Below, piece by piece: positions 23,426 through 36,468 of a DNA stretch of 64,000 bases. The notes beneath the pieces were generated by a model that was not told where the DNA came from, searched no databases, and was given only the letters and a program-made list of their open reading frames with translations. Source of the DNA: Cryptomeria japonica (taxonomy: Eukaryota; Streptophyta; Pinopsida; Cupressales; Cupressaceae); assembly GCF_030272615.1 (NCBI RefSeq), contig NC_081405.1, forward strand, positions 317,427,041 through 317,491,040. The letters are read 5' to 3'. Positions within the stretch are counted from its first letter, which is position 1. Every line of letters begins with the position of its first letter. The position numbers and the translations under genes are program-made.

Positions 23426-24965
23426 ATAAGAATAAAGCTCTATCATCTTCGCTGCATCCTCCCATGTCACTAAGGTCTCATCACTTGGGTCCCATAGGAC
23501 CCTTACCTAGTCGATGGTACGACCCCTGAGGGTCAAATCCCGATGTTGAATAATGCGCACGGGCTCCATGGAAAATTGCTCATCCTCAACCTACAAAGCG
23601 TTCCACTCAAGAACATGAGTCACATCAGGATGATAAGTTTGAAGAACATAAACATGAAAGACATCATGGATGTGAGATAGACTCGGCGACAAGGCAAGAC
23701 GGTAGGAAACAAGTCCTATCCTCTCAAGGATATCAAAAGGGCCAACAAAATGAGGTGCCAACTTTGAACCCTTTCCATAATGGATCATACTCTTCTATGA
23801 ATGAAATCTCAAGAACACATGGTCACTAACTAAAAATTGATGATCCACTCTATGTGCATCAGCATACTTCTTCTACCTATCCTGAGAAGCAACCAAATGC
23901 CCACGAATCTGCTCAACCTATTGCTCCATCTCACAAAGCATATCTAGGCCTAAACTCACCCTATCCTCCAACTGATCCCAACTGAAAGGAGTACAGCAAG
24001 GATGACCAGACCATTCTTGGAAGGGAGATATGCCTATAGATCTGTGATATCCATTATTATAAGAAAAATCCATAAGGCAAATATATTCCTCCTAGCATGA
24101 CTGCTAGTCCATAACATACATGTGAAGCATGTCCTCCAAGACCTGATTCACACACTTAGTCTGACCGTTGATCTCAGGGTGATAAGTTGAATTGAAGTTC
24201 AACTGGGTCCCCAAAGCATGCTGAAGTGAGGTCCACAATGCTGAAGTAAAGACAAGTTCTCTATCAGAAATGATTTGCCTTGGAAGCCCATGCAACCTTA
24301 CCACATCTTCCAAGAAGACTCATGCCACCAGTGCTATTGTATAAGAAGATCGAATAGGACCAAAATGAGAAAATTTGATCAATCTATCAACAATGACCAT
24401 GATGACATGAAGAAATAGGCAGCCTTACGATGAAATCCATGGAAATGATATCCCATTTCCAATCCGGTACCAAATTACGTTGTAAAAGCCCTTTAGGATA
24501 TTGATGCTCTACCTTAACCCGCTGACATTATAAGAAATTTGACACAAAATCAGCAATGTCACTTTTCATACTAGCCCAATGATATATTTATGTAAGATAT
24601 GCATGCATCTTCTTGACACCAGGGTGTGCTGAATAAGGTACATGATGGGGCTCAGTCATGATCAAAATGCGAAGACCCTCCAAAGGAGATACATAGATCT
24701 ATCCAAGATGTTGAAGAAGACCATCTGACTTTAGATCATATCCAACATGTCTACCCTCCAATGATCTTCTGGACTCTTCCACGGCTCTAACATCCTGATA
24801 CCAGATGTCTTGAGGAAGAACTCTAAGAATTATCTCTCTCAAGTCCACTCTAAGGGACAATGCTACAACCTCATGTCGCCTATGACTGAAAGCATCAACC
24901 ACTACATTCTCTTTCCCTTGAATATATAGAACCTCAAAATCATACTCACAAAGGAATTCCTTCCA
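23426..24965 (-). pseudogene. Integrase with chromodomain-like end, element T
   Basis: Minus-strand pieces of a gypsy integrase. The core is readable at 24313-24104 ('LHGLPRQIISDRELVFTSAL', 'NSTYHPEINGQTKCVNQVLE'), with the DDE-type Asp in SDRE and the downstream Glu in QVLED. The C-terminal part at 23788-23591 has 'KLAPHFVGPFDILERIG' and 'SLSHIHDVFHVYVL', the conserved GPF/Y-type module. After it, up to about 23426, the reading 'VRVLWDPSDETLVTWEDA' resembles the chromodomain of Del/Tekay chromoviruses. Frameshifts and stops separate the pieces. A chromodomain would target integration to marked chromatin in an active relative. Confidence 0.8.
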
Positions 24966-24971
24966 TCTTCA

Positions 24972-26400
24972 CTATCGAGCATTCAAGTTTGGTTGCATGA
25001 AAATATACTGCAAACTGTGGTGATCACTATGTAGCTCAAACCGATGCCTCAATAGGAAATTTTTCCATCTAACCAATGCATGCACTATAGCTGCCAACTC
25101 CAAGTCATGAACTAGATAGTTCAACTCATGGTTCTTGAGTTTGCAAAACTCATAGTCAACCACACATCCATCCTGTATAAGCACTACACCTATACCTTCT
25201 AAAGAGGCATCTGTGCATACCATAAAATCTCTGGATGGGTCTGGGATTGCAAAAATCAGAGCACTAATAAAGAGTTCCTTCAAGGTATGAAAAGTTGCCT
25301 CACATTGATCTGACGAAACAAAATTGTTCCCTTTCCACTGAAGAGAAGTGATCAAGTGGCCTATTCGAGAAAAGCTCTAAACAAAGCGATGGTAATATCT
25401 GGCCAAACCCATGAAAATTTGAACCTCTAAAACATTGGTCGATGCTGGCCAATCAACAATGGCTTGGACCTCAGAAGGATCCATGGATACACCTTCTCCC
25501 AAAATTATATGACCAAGATAGCTCACTTGTGACTGGAAGAAATCACACTTCGCCAAGTTGGCAAAAAGTTGATTCTCCCTCAAGCACAACAATACCTATC
25601 GCAAGTGGCCCTCATGCTCTTCCTTAGATCTAGAATAAACCAATATGTAATCCAAGAATGCAAGAACAAAATGATCAAGGTAGGTTTGAAAAACCCCATT
25701 CATAAGGTTTGTGAAAACTGAAGGCGCATTCATCAACCCAAATGGCACCACTGTGAAGTCATAGACCATAATGAGTATGAAACATCATCCTATGAATGTC
25801 TACATCATGAATGCGTAGCTGATGGTACTAAGATTTCAGATCAATCTTAGAAAACACCTTGGTTCCCTTTACCTGATAAAAAATATCATCTATTCGAGGC
25901 AATAGATATCAATTCCTTATGGTTACCTTATTCAACTGTTGGTAATCAATGCATAACTGACGAGAACCATCCTTCTTCTTAATGAATATTACAGGTGCAC
26001 CCCAAGGAGAAACACTAGGACAAATGAACCCCTTGGCCAACAATTCCTCCACCTGCAACTTCAACTCACTCAACTCCTGAGAAGTCATCCGATATGGTGC
26101 TCTCAAAATAGGTTCCACACTAGCAACCAAGTCAATGTGAAAGTCTATGTCTCACTTCGAAGGCATACTAGGAATATCCAAAGGAAACACATCAACATAC
26201 TCTCCAAGAATAGAGTGACCATCAGGAGCGATTTCTCAACTCTCTTCCTCATCCACATCCTAAAGAGCAACTGTAAAATGATGACATCCTTGACACATAC
26301 ATCTCTTAAGTTGCAAAGCGAAAATCAAACTTAAGGATATTGATCACTGAACTCTAATGATCCCCACTTTTCTGCCATGGTCATCTAAATGGTCTACTGT
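24972..26400 (-). pseudogene. Reverse transcriptase and RNase H, element T
   Basis: Gypsy-type RT is readable in pieces: '[20 protein letters not shown]' and '[20 protein letters not shown]' (26130-25909), then 'CLRENQLFANLAKCDFFQSQ' and 'VSYLGHIILGEGVSMDPSEV' (25592-25377). The catalytic YVDD box appears as FLDY in 'FLDYILVYS' (25659-25631), so one catalytic Asp is gone. RNase H follows at 25355-24972 ('FMVCTDASLEGIGVVL', 'ELAAIVHALVRWKNFLLRHR'). Stops between all pieces rule out activity. Confidence 0.85.
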
Positions 26401-26539
26401 CTTCAGATGACAATCTACATGAACGCTATGAGATGATAGCCCATCCATCCCCAACACAACTCCATAGGACACCAAAGGAATGACTCAAAGGTCAACTGAA
26501 GTAACAAAGGGTCCTAGGTCCAACTCACAACTAGAAATG

Positions 26540-28051
26540 AAGGCATCGACAGACACACGCACATCGGTAGCTAAGTCTACTTGCCACCTATCCACCTACT
26601 TAGCAGATGTGCCTGCACCGATCCATAATGGATGACTAAATGAAAGAATCTAAAGCATCGAAGTCAAAATCTACAGAGATAGGGATACCACACAAAACAC
26701 CTGCAGCCTCAATCACTATACCCTAATGCTCAGCCTGACAGTCATCAACTACTGCAAATACTCTATGGGATCTACCTGCATGCCCCACTATCATCTCTAA
26801 TACTTTTGGCCTCTGACTACCCATCTAGTGAGAACTCTAAGGGCACTGAGTGACAATGTGACCAAACTGTCCGTAGGTGAAGCAAGCCCCTCTACCGGGT
26901 CCTCTACTCCCCGATGGCCCACTGGACTGCTGATTCCCTTAGTAGGGGCCTGAGATGCACTCTAAGAAGACTACCCTAGAAAACTCTCCCTGCTCCTCTG
27001 CTAGTTCCTTCTCTTCCTATACTGAGAGTTTCCACCCTGCTAGCTCTGAGACTGCTTCGGTCTCGGCAGCTACTGCTGACCACCCTTAGTGGGTGCCTAA
27101 GGACCCATAAAAGGTGCAACAGTCTAGGAATGATTCCCTCTCGCTCTAGACCCACTGAAAGGATCACTCCCGATCTGCACTATAGGCTAAACGCCATGCA
27201 CGCGGCCAGGATTCTGCTCCACCATCCTGGCTTTTGCCATGGCTACCTCTACTGAAGAAAACTCAAACACTCTCACTCCTTCACTGATGTGATCATTTAG
27301 ACCCCTCAAGAAGTGCTGAACAAGCATTGCGTCATCGTTGCCAATACCGACATACTATTTGAGCTCATAGAATGTGTGCTCAAACTAATCTACTATCATA
27401 CCAAACTAGCATAAAGCATAGAACTCGTCTTCTCGCAACTCCCTCCATTGGAGTGAAAGAAATCGTCCCTTGAATTTCTCCAGAAAGATCTCCCACGATA
27501 TGGTGTGAATGCTCACACTAATCCACTCCTCCTCTAACCGCCACCAGATAGATGTAAAACACTCATGATGCATGATAGCACATCTCACCTTGGTGTTGAT
27601 ACCATATGGATACATGGTGAAACACCGATCCAAACTGATAAGCCAAGTCTCTGCCTCAAGACGGATACCTTTATTGTCAAAGAAAGGAGGGTTGGACCTC
27701 ATCAAGTACCTTATGTGACCCATGGTAGCTGGATCCTGGTCCAATAGGACTTCTCTCTCTTTCAAGAACCTACTGATGTGACTCCTCAATCTGAGTATGG
27801 AGGGGTTGATCAGCCTTAGGTCTGGGGCCTAGTCTAGCTAGAACCTCCTGAAACATCTATCGCAACTCTTTGCTTTCGAGAACCTTCTCTCCTGAATGTT
27901 GTTCATCTTTATGAATAAAATGATCCTGATCCACACTTGCATGAGTGGGTGGTGGTAAGGGACTATGGTGGTCAAAACCTCAACCCTATCCCCCACCTCT
28001 GCCTCTATTGTGGCCACCAACATGACCACTATCCTTATCTCTCCTAGCCAT
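26540..28051 (-). pseudogene. Gag and protease region, element T
   Basis: Starts at an ATG at 28051 ('MARRDKDSGHVGGHNRGRGG'). The capsid domain is best seen at 27789-27406: 'RYLMRSNPPFFDNKGIRLEA', 'WLISLDRCF' and 'FLEKFKGRFLSLQWRELRED'. A single zinc knuckle near 26840-26895 reads CFTYGQFGHIVTQC, with the second Cys of CX2C replaced by Tyr. The protease motif near 26600-26670 reads 'LDSFI', stop, 'SSIMDRC', as if the residues after the catalytic DS had been deleted. The frame has several shifts and stops. Confidence 0.75.
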
Positions 28052-28190
28052 GACCTAAGATTGCACAAGAGAAAATGGTTTGGATCTACGAAAAGGATAA
28101 AAATAAGGAAATCAGAACCACTAAGACCTGATCAAAAGGTCTAGTTGCATGGGCTCACTACAAACCTAGAGTACCCAGTGTTAAAACATG

Positions 28191-28205
28191 GGCTTTGATA
28201 CCAAA
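28191..28205 (-). other. Primer-binding site of element T
   Basis: The minus strand reads TTTGGTATCAAAGCC directly next to the 5' LTR, matching the initiator-tRNA-Met site TGGTATCAGAGCC except for one G to A change. Confidence 0.85.
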
Positions 28206-31200
28206 TATAATGCCCCGCTAGGAACACCACATCTAAGGGTGAAATAATGATTTTATTTTTCTTAAAGTATAAATCATATTAAGTGCATTAATTAATACAA
28301 TAGCACTACAACAACACAAGTAGAAGACTTACACTAGAATTCCTTAAGGGTTACCAACAAGGAATTAAAGTAAAAGTTAAATTCCACAATTACGATTAAT
28401 CAAATATTCCATTATTTACTCAAAAACATAATAAGCCATATGCGATAACAAATTATTCCATTTGAAAGATTGAAAGGATACAATATAATTTCTCTTCAAT
28501 AAAGAATTTAAACTAACCATATAGAAAGCTGATAAATAACATCCAAACTTAGGATTAAATTGATCTTCCAATACATGGCTCTCAATACATATAAAATTTA
28601 CAACTTAACCAAATTACAAGGTTACATAAATTCATTTATACAATTGACCACATAGGTCTCCAAAGAGTAATAATCTCCTTGTGAGTTAAAGCATGAGTCA
28701 CAAACCATAAAAACACCTATGAAGCCAATCCTCGCATGAAGGTACAAACAAGAACATTTGATGGGAATTGGCACTACCACCCGACCATGTAATTCCCAAA
28801 ATGGAATCACCCCATTGTGCTAGGAGATAGTAGAGGACCCTCAAGCAAGCATAAGCATGACATGGTTGACAAAAAAATATGACTCCATGATAGTAAAATA
28901 CGACTCCACAATATTCCAGGTGACTCAACATCACAATACACAAGTGACCCTAAAGAGAGAGTGTCATCACATAGCTTAAGATGGTTACCATGGTAGGTCT
29001 ACATAGGTCCCCGACCCCAACCTAGGTTATCTTGGTAACCTTTCCCAAACCTTCGGCTCCATCTACATCTCATGCAGACCCTACCAACCCTTTGTTATGA
29101 CAAGGTGGTTGGTTTTCCATTTCAGGCCTTCCCACTACACCTTGAGTCTATATGAGCACTCAACCATGCACGGGGTATAGTATCTTATATAATGTTTATA
29201 AACTACTGACCTTCTAATAAAATTATTAGGTTATCACTTATTAACTGACTTTCAAGGGGTCATCCTGCCATCTGCTTCGGGCCCGACTCCCACGAAAAAA
29301 CCACTCTCTCAAAGGGCACTAGGCAAACATGGTCACTCCACGAGGACCCTATGGAAAAGCTGACAACCATAACACAACTATCCAAATACAAGTGGTCAAA
29401 GAAGGACATACTAACTATTGGTTAACCATAAGGAAAAGACACCACATGGTTAAGACAATAAGGTCATCATACATCACTTGATCAAAAGGTAGCAAATACG
29501 CCACAATAGGATGACTAAACCAAAGACGAGAAATAACCACCAATAATACTCTTTGCAAGGAAAGCTAATATTCCTAAGTTTGCACCGAGACAATCTTTGA
29601 GAAAATAGAATCATAAACACTTGCGAATACCATTGATTGAAATTTCTATAAAAACACCCTTTAATTAATGCATCATTCAGAAACATCATTCACTTCTATT
29701 TAATTTCCAAATTCAATACACCAATATAGAATAAAATCCATATTAATTATTCAACCAAATAACAATATGAATTATGTAAACATGTGATCTATTTCCAAAA
29801 ATACATCCAAATTTATCAATTTGAATTAATAATTCCAAAGCCTTGATTTCAATAAATAAATTTATTAAATCAATATAAAAATCACTTTATAACTACCATT
29901 AATATTTAACATTAAATCTAACTTTAAAATTCATTGCGTTTAAAAAATAATTAATGGCACATTTAATTGTGTTGCAAAGGGTAAATGGCACACGGGGGCC
30001 AAAGCCTACCTACGGTAATGCTGCTGCCGGTAGCAACAGACACTACCCATCGGTAGTGTTGCTACTGCTAGTAGCGATTTTGCCTGCTACCACTGGTAGT
30101 AGCCACTACCGACCGGTATTACTTATACCAACCCGTAGCAGTCCTACCATCTGGAAGCGCTGCTACCACATAGCAGGACACTACCAACCTGTAGCACTCC
30201 TACCATGTAGCAGCCCTACCAACCAGAAGTGTTGCTACCGCGTAGCAGCCCTACCGACTGGTAGAGCTGCTACTGCATAGCAGGACACTACCATCCCACG
30301 TTGTGGGGCTAGCCTGCCACGTGGGTAGGGGGGTGAAACTATAATAAAACAATTTATTATAAATCTAAAAAAACAAATATAATATAAACTAATACATCCC
30401 CTCTTCATTTCACAAGAGCACATACATAGTGCCCAAATCCAAAAATATGAAAGGATTATTTACCAGAAAGGTAAATGGTGAATTAATAACACACAAGAGC
30501 CCCAATTATAAGGAGATTGGGCAATATTTAAGAAGAATTTAATAGATAGGAGAATGAATATAATAAATTTCTTCACTTCCATTACATAGGAAGAATTCCT
30601 TGCATCTTGCAAGGGCAAATAACCAATTTTTGCCAACATAAGCCCCAAATATTGGGCAAATAGAAAGACAAACCTTTTCTTTTCCAAATAGAAGAGATAA
30701 TTCAAGAACTTGATTTTGAAGAACAAATAATAAACAACAAATAGAAAGATGAACCTTTTCTTTCCCATATGCAAACATTTGATATGAATTCATCAAAATC
30801 ATCAATCACAGACACTCTTTCTTTCATTCCAATCATTCAACAAGAATTTACAAAGAGATTTATATGTTTCCAACACAGAGGAAGCTACTAAAACATTCAA
30901 AATTAAATTGCAAAATAAGAAGAGATTATCCAACCTTCAAGCAAACTAGGAAGCAAACTGAATGGAAGAATCTCAATCTTGCAAACCAAAACCAATTCCA
31001 GCTCCTCTTGCAAAAAGGTTTTCCAATTTTCTCCTTTAAAATTTTTCCTCCCTCTTCCCGTGTCCTATGAACTCCTAGGAATATATGGGAAAAATATATT
31101 TCAACCTAAACTTTCTAGGTTAAATTTTTTTCCAACCAATCAGATTAAATTATTTAAAAAGTAAAACTAATCAAATTTACCTTTTTCCATAAACAATTCT

Positions 31201-32152
31201 TTTCCAGTTAAATAAAATACCAAAGTCAAATGGAAAGGTAAAAGGAAAAGGTTTTATTTTTATTTCATTTCCTATTTTCATAATACTTTCTTTCAACATA
31301 AGTATTTAGCATTAAAATGGCAAGGAAATCACTTATTTCTTTTCACAATATATTTTAATACAACTTTACACAATAAAATAAGCCAATTTAACCATTTAAT
31401 ATAGCAAATCATTAATCTAATTAAATCAATAATCTCAAGAGCATAATAATTAACTAATTACACCAACACAAATATAGCATCATCCACTTAATTAAATAAC
31501 CATTTAAATAAACAAAAACACACAAAATGAGGAATACTCAAATGATGACTCACAAGATGAAACACTAAGGCACTCATACTCGCATTTCGTTCAACTAAGG
31601 AAAACTGACCGACTGACAACACCCACATGAGTGTAACTACAAGTCAAGCTAGGGTCCAACAACTATCTCCTCCACTCCCATCAGACATATAAGGCACACT
31701 CAAACTTGTGAAACTAGGTGGAGTCGATACCCTGTACCTACCTGATACTTATACCTACAATGTCCTACACCAAAGAACCACACGTGCCTATAGAAAAATA
31801 TATATAAACAGACATGACACACACACTGATGAAGGAGAATCATGAGGTTCCTTGTCTCACCGAAGTGAGTGAAGGAAAATCATCCCCTCTCATCCCATAC
31901 ACTTGCAAACAAGAAACATATAAATAATGCATCGTACATATGAGGTAAAAGTGTCAGTCCATGAGAATGATCCATAAAATAACATTAATCATAAGCACTA
32001 AGATACTACATGAAAGCATACACCATAAAACAAGATAGAGCATGAAATAACATCGCATAAAGTCTGAATCATTATACAATAATGTTCCACTGAATAGTCA
32101 ACTAGAGTCAAACATAGATACAAAAAGATTCTGATCGAGGATGGGTACTACA
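28206..32152 (-). repeat. 5' LTR of element T (3947 bp)
   Basis: Partner of 19427-23377. It begins TATAATGCC where the other copy has TGTAATGCC, a G to A change that destroys the terminal TG/CA. It ends GGTACTACA at 32152, followed by the CATAG target duplication. The apparent 108-codon frame at 29954-30280 is a product of the palindromic repeat block and shows no protein family. Confidence 0.9.
30012..30297. repeat. Second copy of the GTAGC/GCTAC palindrome block
   Basis: Counterpart of 21287-21510, longer by about 60 bp and with different unit order, showing that the block evolves by gain and loss of units. Typical units are GGTAGTGTTGCTACC and CATAGCAGGACACTACC. Confidence 0.7.
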
Positions 32153-32964
32153 CATAGTACAGTACCATAAGATGAAGACATAAATAATTTCATTGTCCAA
32201 ATTCTTCAAGGAGTTGCCATTGACAGGATAAAATAAAGTTCATAATACAATCTCAATGGCTATAAAAGATCAGAATAAATTCATTTATTGTAGTCGAGCC
32301 AAGATGGTGGTGGTATAGTAAAAAATATGGTTTTCTTACATTCAAAATAGCTTTGTCATAGCGATATCAATCTATTCAATGACAAAAATTTACAAATATA
32401 TAGTTACATCATGGGGTATAATCATATTTGCAGCCATTGAGCTCTCTAAGCTAAGCATCAAAAAAATAATAAATCTTACACCCAAAGAGGTTTGTCATAG
32501 AATTAGAGCAAAGTCAAATGACAAGTCATTGTCAAAAAATACAAGCTAGCATTTGAAAAGATTTTAACAGTGAGGATCATGTTAATATTTTACAGGTTTT
32601 TTGAGAAAAGTTACAGTAATTACAGAGACAAGGTGATAGTGAATGGAAGCCTATACTACTGTCATCCATTAGAAAAGCTCCTAAAGGTAAGTAATGGACC
32701 ATTCCAGTTATAATAAAACTCATAAACTTGCACCAGTATTCACAATAGCAAAAGAGCTTTTCAATGTCGGCAACACAATGGATATGTATTTATAATTTGT
32801 TGTCCTATAATAGTGATATGGATCAAAACACATGATTTTCAACAGTGTATGATAGAAAGAGATCCATAGAAATGGCATACAGTAAGCAATATTATAAGAA
32901 CAATACTAAAATAAAAAAAGGAATGAATTTTGTAAAGATTATAAGGAATATCATATGCTCCTAC

Positions 32965-34394
32965 TGTTGGCATTTTTAGTATGTTGGCATTTTGCATATA
33001 GATTGCATTAATGATATATTGTCATTGATGTCAATTGAACTTGTAATGGTATTCATGTTATTGTTGATATTGTTGTATTTGATATTGGCTAGTAACCGAT
33101 AGGAAGAGCTTTGAGGAAGATATTGTAAACTGATATGTTAAGTTTGTGAGATGAACCGGTAAACCAATGTAAAGGGTTAAACCTTTCTATACAATGTAAC
33201 TGGTAAACCCTATTAGTTGTTAAACCCTAACCGATCAAGTTTCTTGGTTTATTATCTGATGAGCTATAATGATGGAGACACATGTGATCATTGTATGAGC
33301 ATAAGTTCATATTGTTTTGGCACATTTGTTTGTTGTCTAGGAAAGGATCAAAGTGGATTTCATCTAATGCATAGCATGTGGTGAGTTACAAAGTCCGATG
33401 AAGCAGTGATCATGTAGTGGTTGGAATTTTCTTCAAGAATGTGAAGAGATTGTTATGATTTCTAATGGTCAAGATTGTACCAACTTGTTTGTAATCACGA
33501 TCATGGGAATTAGGTTTTGGTTTTGTTACCGACCTAATTGATTTGTATTTAAGGTCGATGAAGTTGTTTGTAAGAGTTGTTGGCAAGATTGGCAGAAACC
33601 TGTTGAGTGTGTAGTTGCCTAACCGGTGAATGGATATGCACTTTGAGCAAAGGCAGATTGAAGCTTAAAAAGATCTAATCAAGAATATGTAGTGCTATTC
33701 AGATAGATCAAGAAAACCTGTTGTTTTCTAACAATTACAGTAGAAGTGAAATCCCTTAACCGGGTAAGCTCTAACAAGCTTGGTTACTTATTAAAACCTC
33801 TAACGAGGTGGTCCATTAGTTTGGATTCTTAAATCCTCCAATGAGGTTACTCCTAATAGTGTATTGTGCTTTTCATCAAGGCATATTTGCAAATCCCTTA
33901 ATTGGGTGATTCCTAACCAGAATTTGTTCTTAACAGGACTTATTGCAAAGCTTTAATAGGCTTGGCTTCTAATAGGCTGAACTTAAGAAGGGTTCAGATA
34001 GCTATCCTTGTGAGTCTCATTGCACCGTGGTTTTTACCTATTTGGGTTTTCCATGTATAAACATTTGTATCAGGTGGTGAATGTTTTTGTGGTTATGATC
34101 TTATTTGTTGATTTGATTAACTTCTGATAAGACATGATAACTGGAAGCATTGAGAGATGAATATGTTGAGATATAATTAAGCATTGTTGATGTTTACAAG
34201 ATTGAAGTTGATTACTGTTAAGTTGTCATAATAGTCAAACCGGTTGATGTCAAGAATTCTTATGAATATTGATCTTGATTATGATATGTGTACTTTGTGT
34301 GATTGAATTTGAGTTTGGGAACTTTGTATCAGTTTTTTAGTATACTAATTCACCAGCCCTCTCAGTATTCTACCGAATACTTATTCTTTCATCA
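32965..34394 (+). repeat. Solo copia-type LTR inside insertion I
   Basis: Starts TGTTGGCATTTTT (a second possible start is at 32983) and ends ACTTATTCTTTCATCA, resembling the D LTR end TTAGTATTCATCA. It carries the conserved copia LTR block at 34022-34058 (CACCGTGGTTTTTACC ... GGGTTTTCCATGTA). No primer-binding site follows, no coding region precedes or follows, and no second copy is nearby, so it is read as a solo LTR left by recombination. I cannot find a convincing target duplication, so both ends are approximate. Confidence 0.65.
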
Positions 34395-34860
34395 TACCAT
34401 CACCTACATCATGAGTAGAATATCTGTAAGAAAATAGTCCTTAGCAATGAGAAAAGATAAATTAGAAAATTCCTTAAAGAACACATGATCTAATGGTAAA
34501 TGATACTTTTCAAAGACAAATATGGAAGCTCAAAAGATGGACAAAGAATTCATGAATATAGTGCCAAATTTTTTTTCATGACTTCAAAGAAACTCTATCA
34601 CATCTAGAAAATGGTTAGCTCTTAAGGTTTTTGATAGTGATAGTAGCACAAAGAGTACTAATGATGATATAGAACATATCTATATTTAGGATTTTCATTA
34701 AAAAATATCCTAAATATAGATATTGACATGAATAAAAACACTTTGTTGTAGCCCTCAAAATGTAGTCCAAAGCATGTATTTATAGTCATTTTGCAACCTA
34801 CTGTTAACCAGACATGAGGAGATGAAGTAAAATATCACATACTGTGCAAACAATTGCAGA

Positions 34861-34960
34861 GAAGTCCGAGCTTAATGTAAAGGAAGCACCATTTCAAATC
34901 CCCAGTTCGACCCAATGAGTGCATGGTGGCCGCCAACAACGAAGCAAAAAAAAAAAAAAA
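34861..34960 (+). mobile_element. SINE-like retroposon remnant with poly(A) tail
   Basis: A tract of 15 A at 34946-34960 ends a short GC-richer segment. It holds an RNA polymerase III B-box-like GTTCGACCC at 34905-34913 and, about 35 bases upstream, an A-box-like GAGCTTAATG. This layout is that of a tRNA-derived SINE, but no flanking target duplication is evident and the 5' end is uncertain. Confidence 0.35.
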
Positions 34961-36468
34961 GGTGCTATAAGTAGGGTTTGTTACTAATGCATGCCTAGTT
35001 CAAAGTTTCAAATGGGCCTTTTTTTTTAAGAAAAACAAATTCATGTATTGTAAAGACCTAAATAAAGGGACAAAGGATTTAAAACATTTTAAAAAGCCTT
35101 ATTTCTTTTTGCCTCATATGAAGGAAATTATATTTTTATATGATTTTATTAAAAGATTTATTTTTTTTAAAAATGTTTAATAAAAATATATTAAAATATA
35201 AAACAAGAAATATCAAAAGAAAATTAATATTTAATTAAAACAAATTGTTTTATTAAATGTTAAATTAAAATTATTCTAAGGATTAAAAGAAAAAGTATAT
35301 ATTTCCATGCAACGTATGCAGGAAGGGGTTTACTTTTACTTTAGCAACTATTTTTGGCATTAGAGGACATGCAACGTTTTCAGGGATAGAGATGTTTTTC
35401 AAGAGAGCTATATATAGCAGCATGCATGCAAAATTACAAAAGGAGGGACTTTTTCAGTTATTAGCTATTTTTGGCATCTTGGACTTATATTTTTTAGTAG
35501 AAAGGGATTGTTTCTTTTTAGAGCTATTTTTGGCACACATATATGCAGTTTTTTGGACAGTGAGTTTTCTTTTTAAATGGAGCTTTTTTGCGCAAGATTG
35601 GTAGTTCTATATTTGGCAGTGGGAGTTCTTTTTCATGCAGTTGTAGCTGAAGACATTTTTGAGCATCAGTGGTTATTTTTGACATATTTTGGCATGAGTT
35701 TTTTTTTATTTTTTGGGCAAATTCACCCAAGGCTTTTTCTCATGCAGGTTTTTCTATTAGGGTTTTTGAAGGAGATGAGCTTCATGGGTTCTATATATTC
35801 TTTCTCCTCCTTTTTCCCCCCGGTTCTTTCTTTTTGCATACACATTTTTGCAAAAAAGAATTGTATCTCAACACTATAGTTTATTTTTAGTTCTATATAG
35901 TAGGATTCCTTTGATATTACAGAGTTTCATGACTTTGCCTTTGTAATTATGCATGTTCATTTTGCAGATTTGATAGGAATTTTCTATGTTTTTTATTTCA
36001 GAAACCTTTGAATTTCAATTTCTTTCATGTGCATGTATCCTTTCTTTTTATATAATCAAAGGTTTTAGGTTGTGTAAAAGGGATAATTGTTAATTTGGTT
36101 GTGAAACTAGTTTTCCTTCCAAGTTTATGATTTCCTTAACCTTCCTGGGAAATGTTTATGTGGTTGAAGAGTACAATTACTTTGTGTGGTCCAAGCTATG
36201 TCATATTCTTGTGAGTTTTTAGGCTATTACCATTATAATTTCAGTGTATCACCTCCTAGTTTAGTTGCAGATTTCAATATTTTCATATTATTTCTCACTC
36301 TTTTCCACATCATTAATTTAGTTTTTAGGAGGGATTCAAGGGAAGCCATCCCATAACCTGGAGATTCACCTTCACTTTGAGGAACCCACAAGCTTGAAGG
36401 TGTTTCCATGTTTCACAAGATTTCTTGGTTTTGCGCTTAGCATCATGGGTGCAATCCTCTATGACAAT
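34961..36468. other. Right part of insertion I, T-rich, no recognised gene
   Basis: Very AT-rich at 35000-35300, then a T-rich stretch (35330-35880) where AGCTATTTTTGGCA recurs with variation (about 35348, 35465, 35521, 35608, 35686). A perfect 12-bp palindrome GCTATATATAGC is at 35407-35418 and could act as a TATA element. Open frames of 70-100 codons here are Phe/Leu-rich and arise from the T-rich composition; I do not call them genes. 36310-36468 has more coding-like composition but no recognised protein. Confidence 0.4.

Larger units (their letters stand above)
19427..32152 (-). mobile_element. Complete gypsy chromovirus T (Del/Tekay-like), 12.7 kb
   Basis: Two direct repeats of nearly 4 kb (19427-23377 and 28206-32152) flank a 4.8-kb minus-strand gag-pol region. 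The 5-bp target duplication is perfect: CATAG at 19422-19426 and 32153-32157. An initiator-tRNA-Met-type primer site (28191-28205) and a G-rich purine tract (23378-23396 on the complement) sit at the right places. Domain order Gag, protease, RT, RNase H, integrase, chromodomain-like end, together with very long LTRs, fits the Del/Tekay chromoviruses. Stops in every domain and visibly diverged LTRs make it an old, dead copy. It interrupts insertion I. Confidence 0.9.

Noticed and set aside
29954-30280. 108-codon frame in the 5' LTR of T.
   Set aside because: It reads through the GTAGC/GCTAC palindrome block and has no counterpart of similar sequence in the other LTR.
32965-34394. 5' LTR of a full element inside insertion I.
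   Set aside because: No primer-binding site or Gag follows, and no second LTR is seen before the insertion ends.
35392-35890. Membrane-protein-like frames of 70-100 codons.
   Set aside because: Hydrophobicity comes from T-rich DNA (Phe/Leu codons); overlapping frames all look alike and none has a recognisable family.
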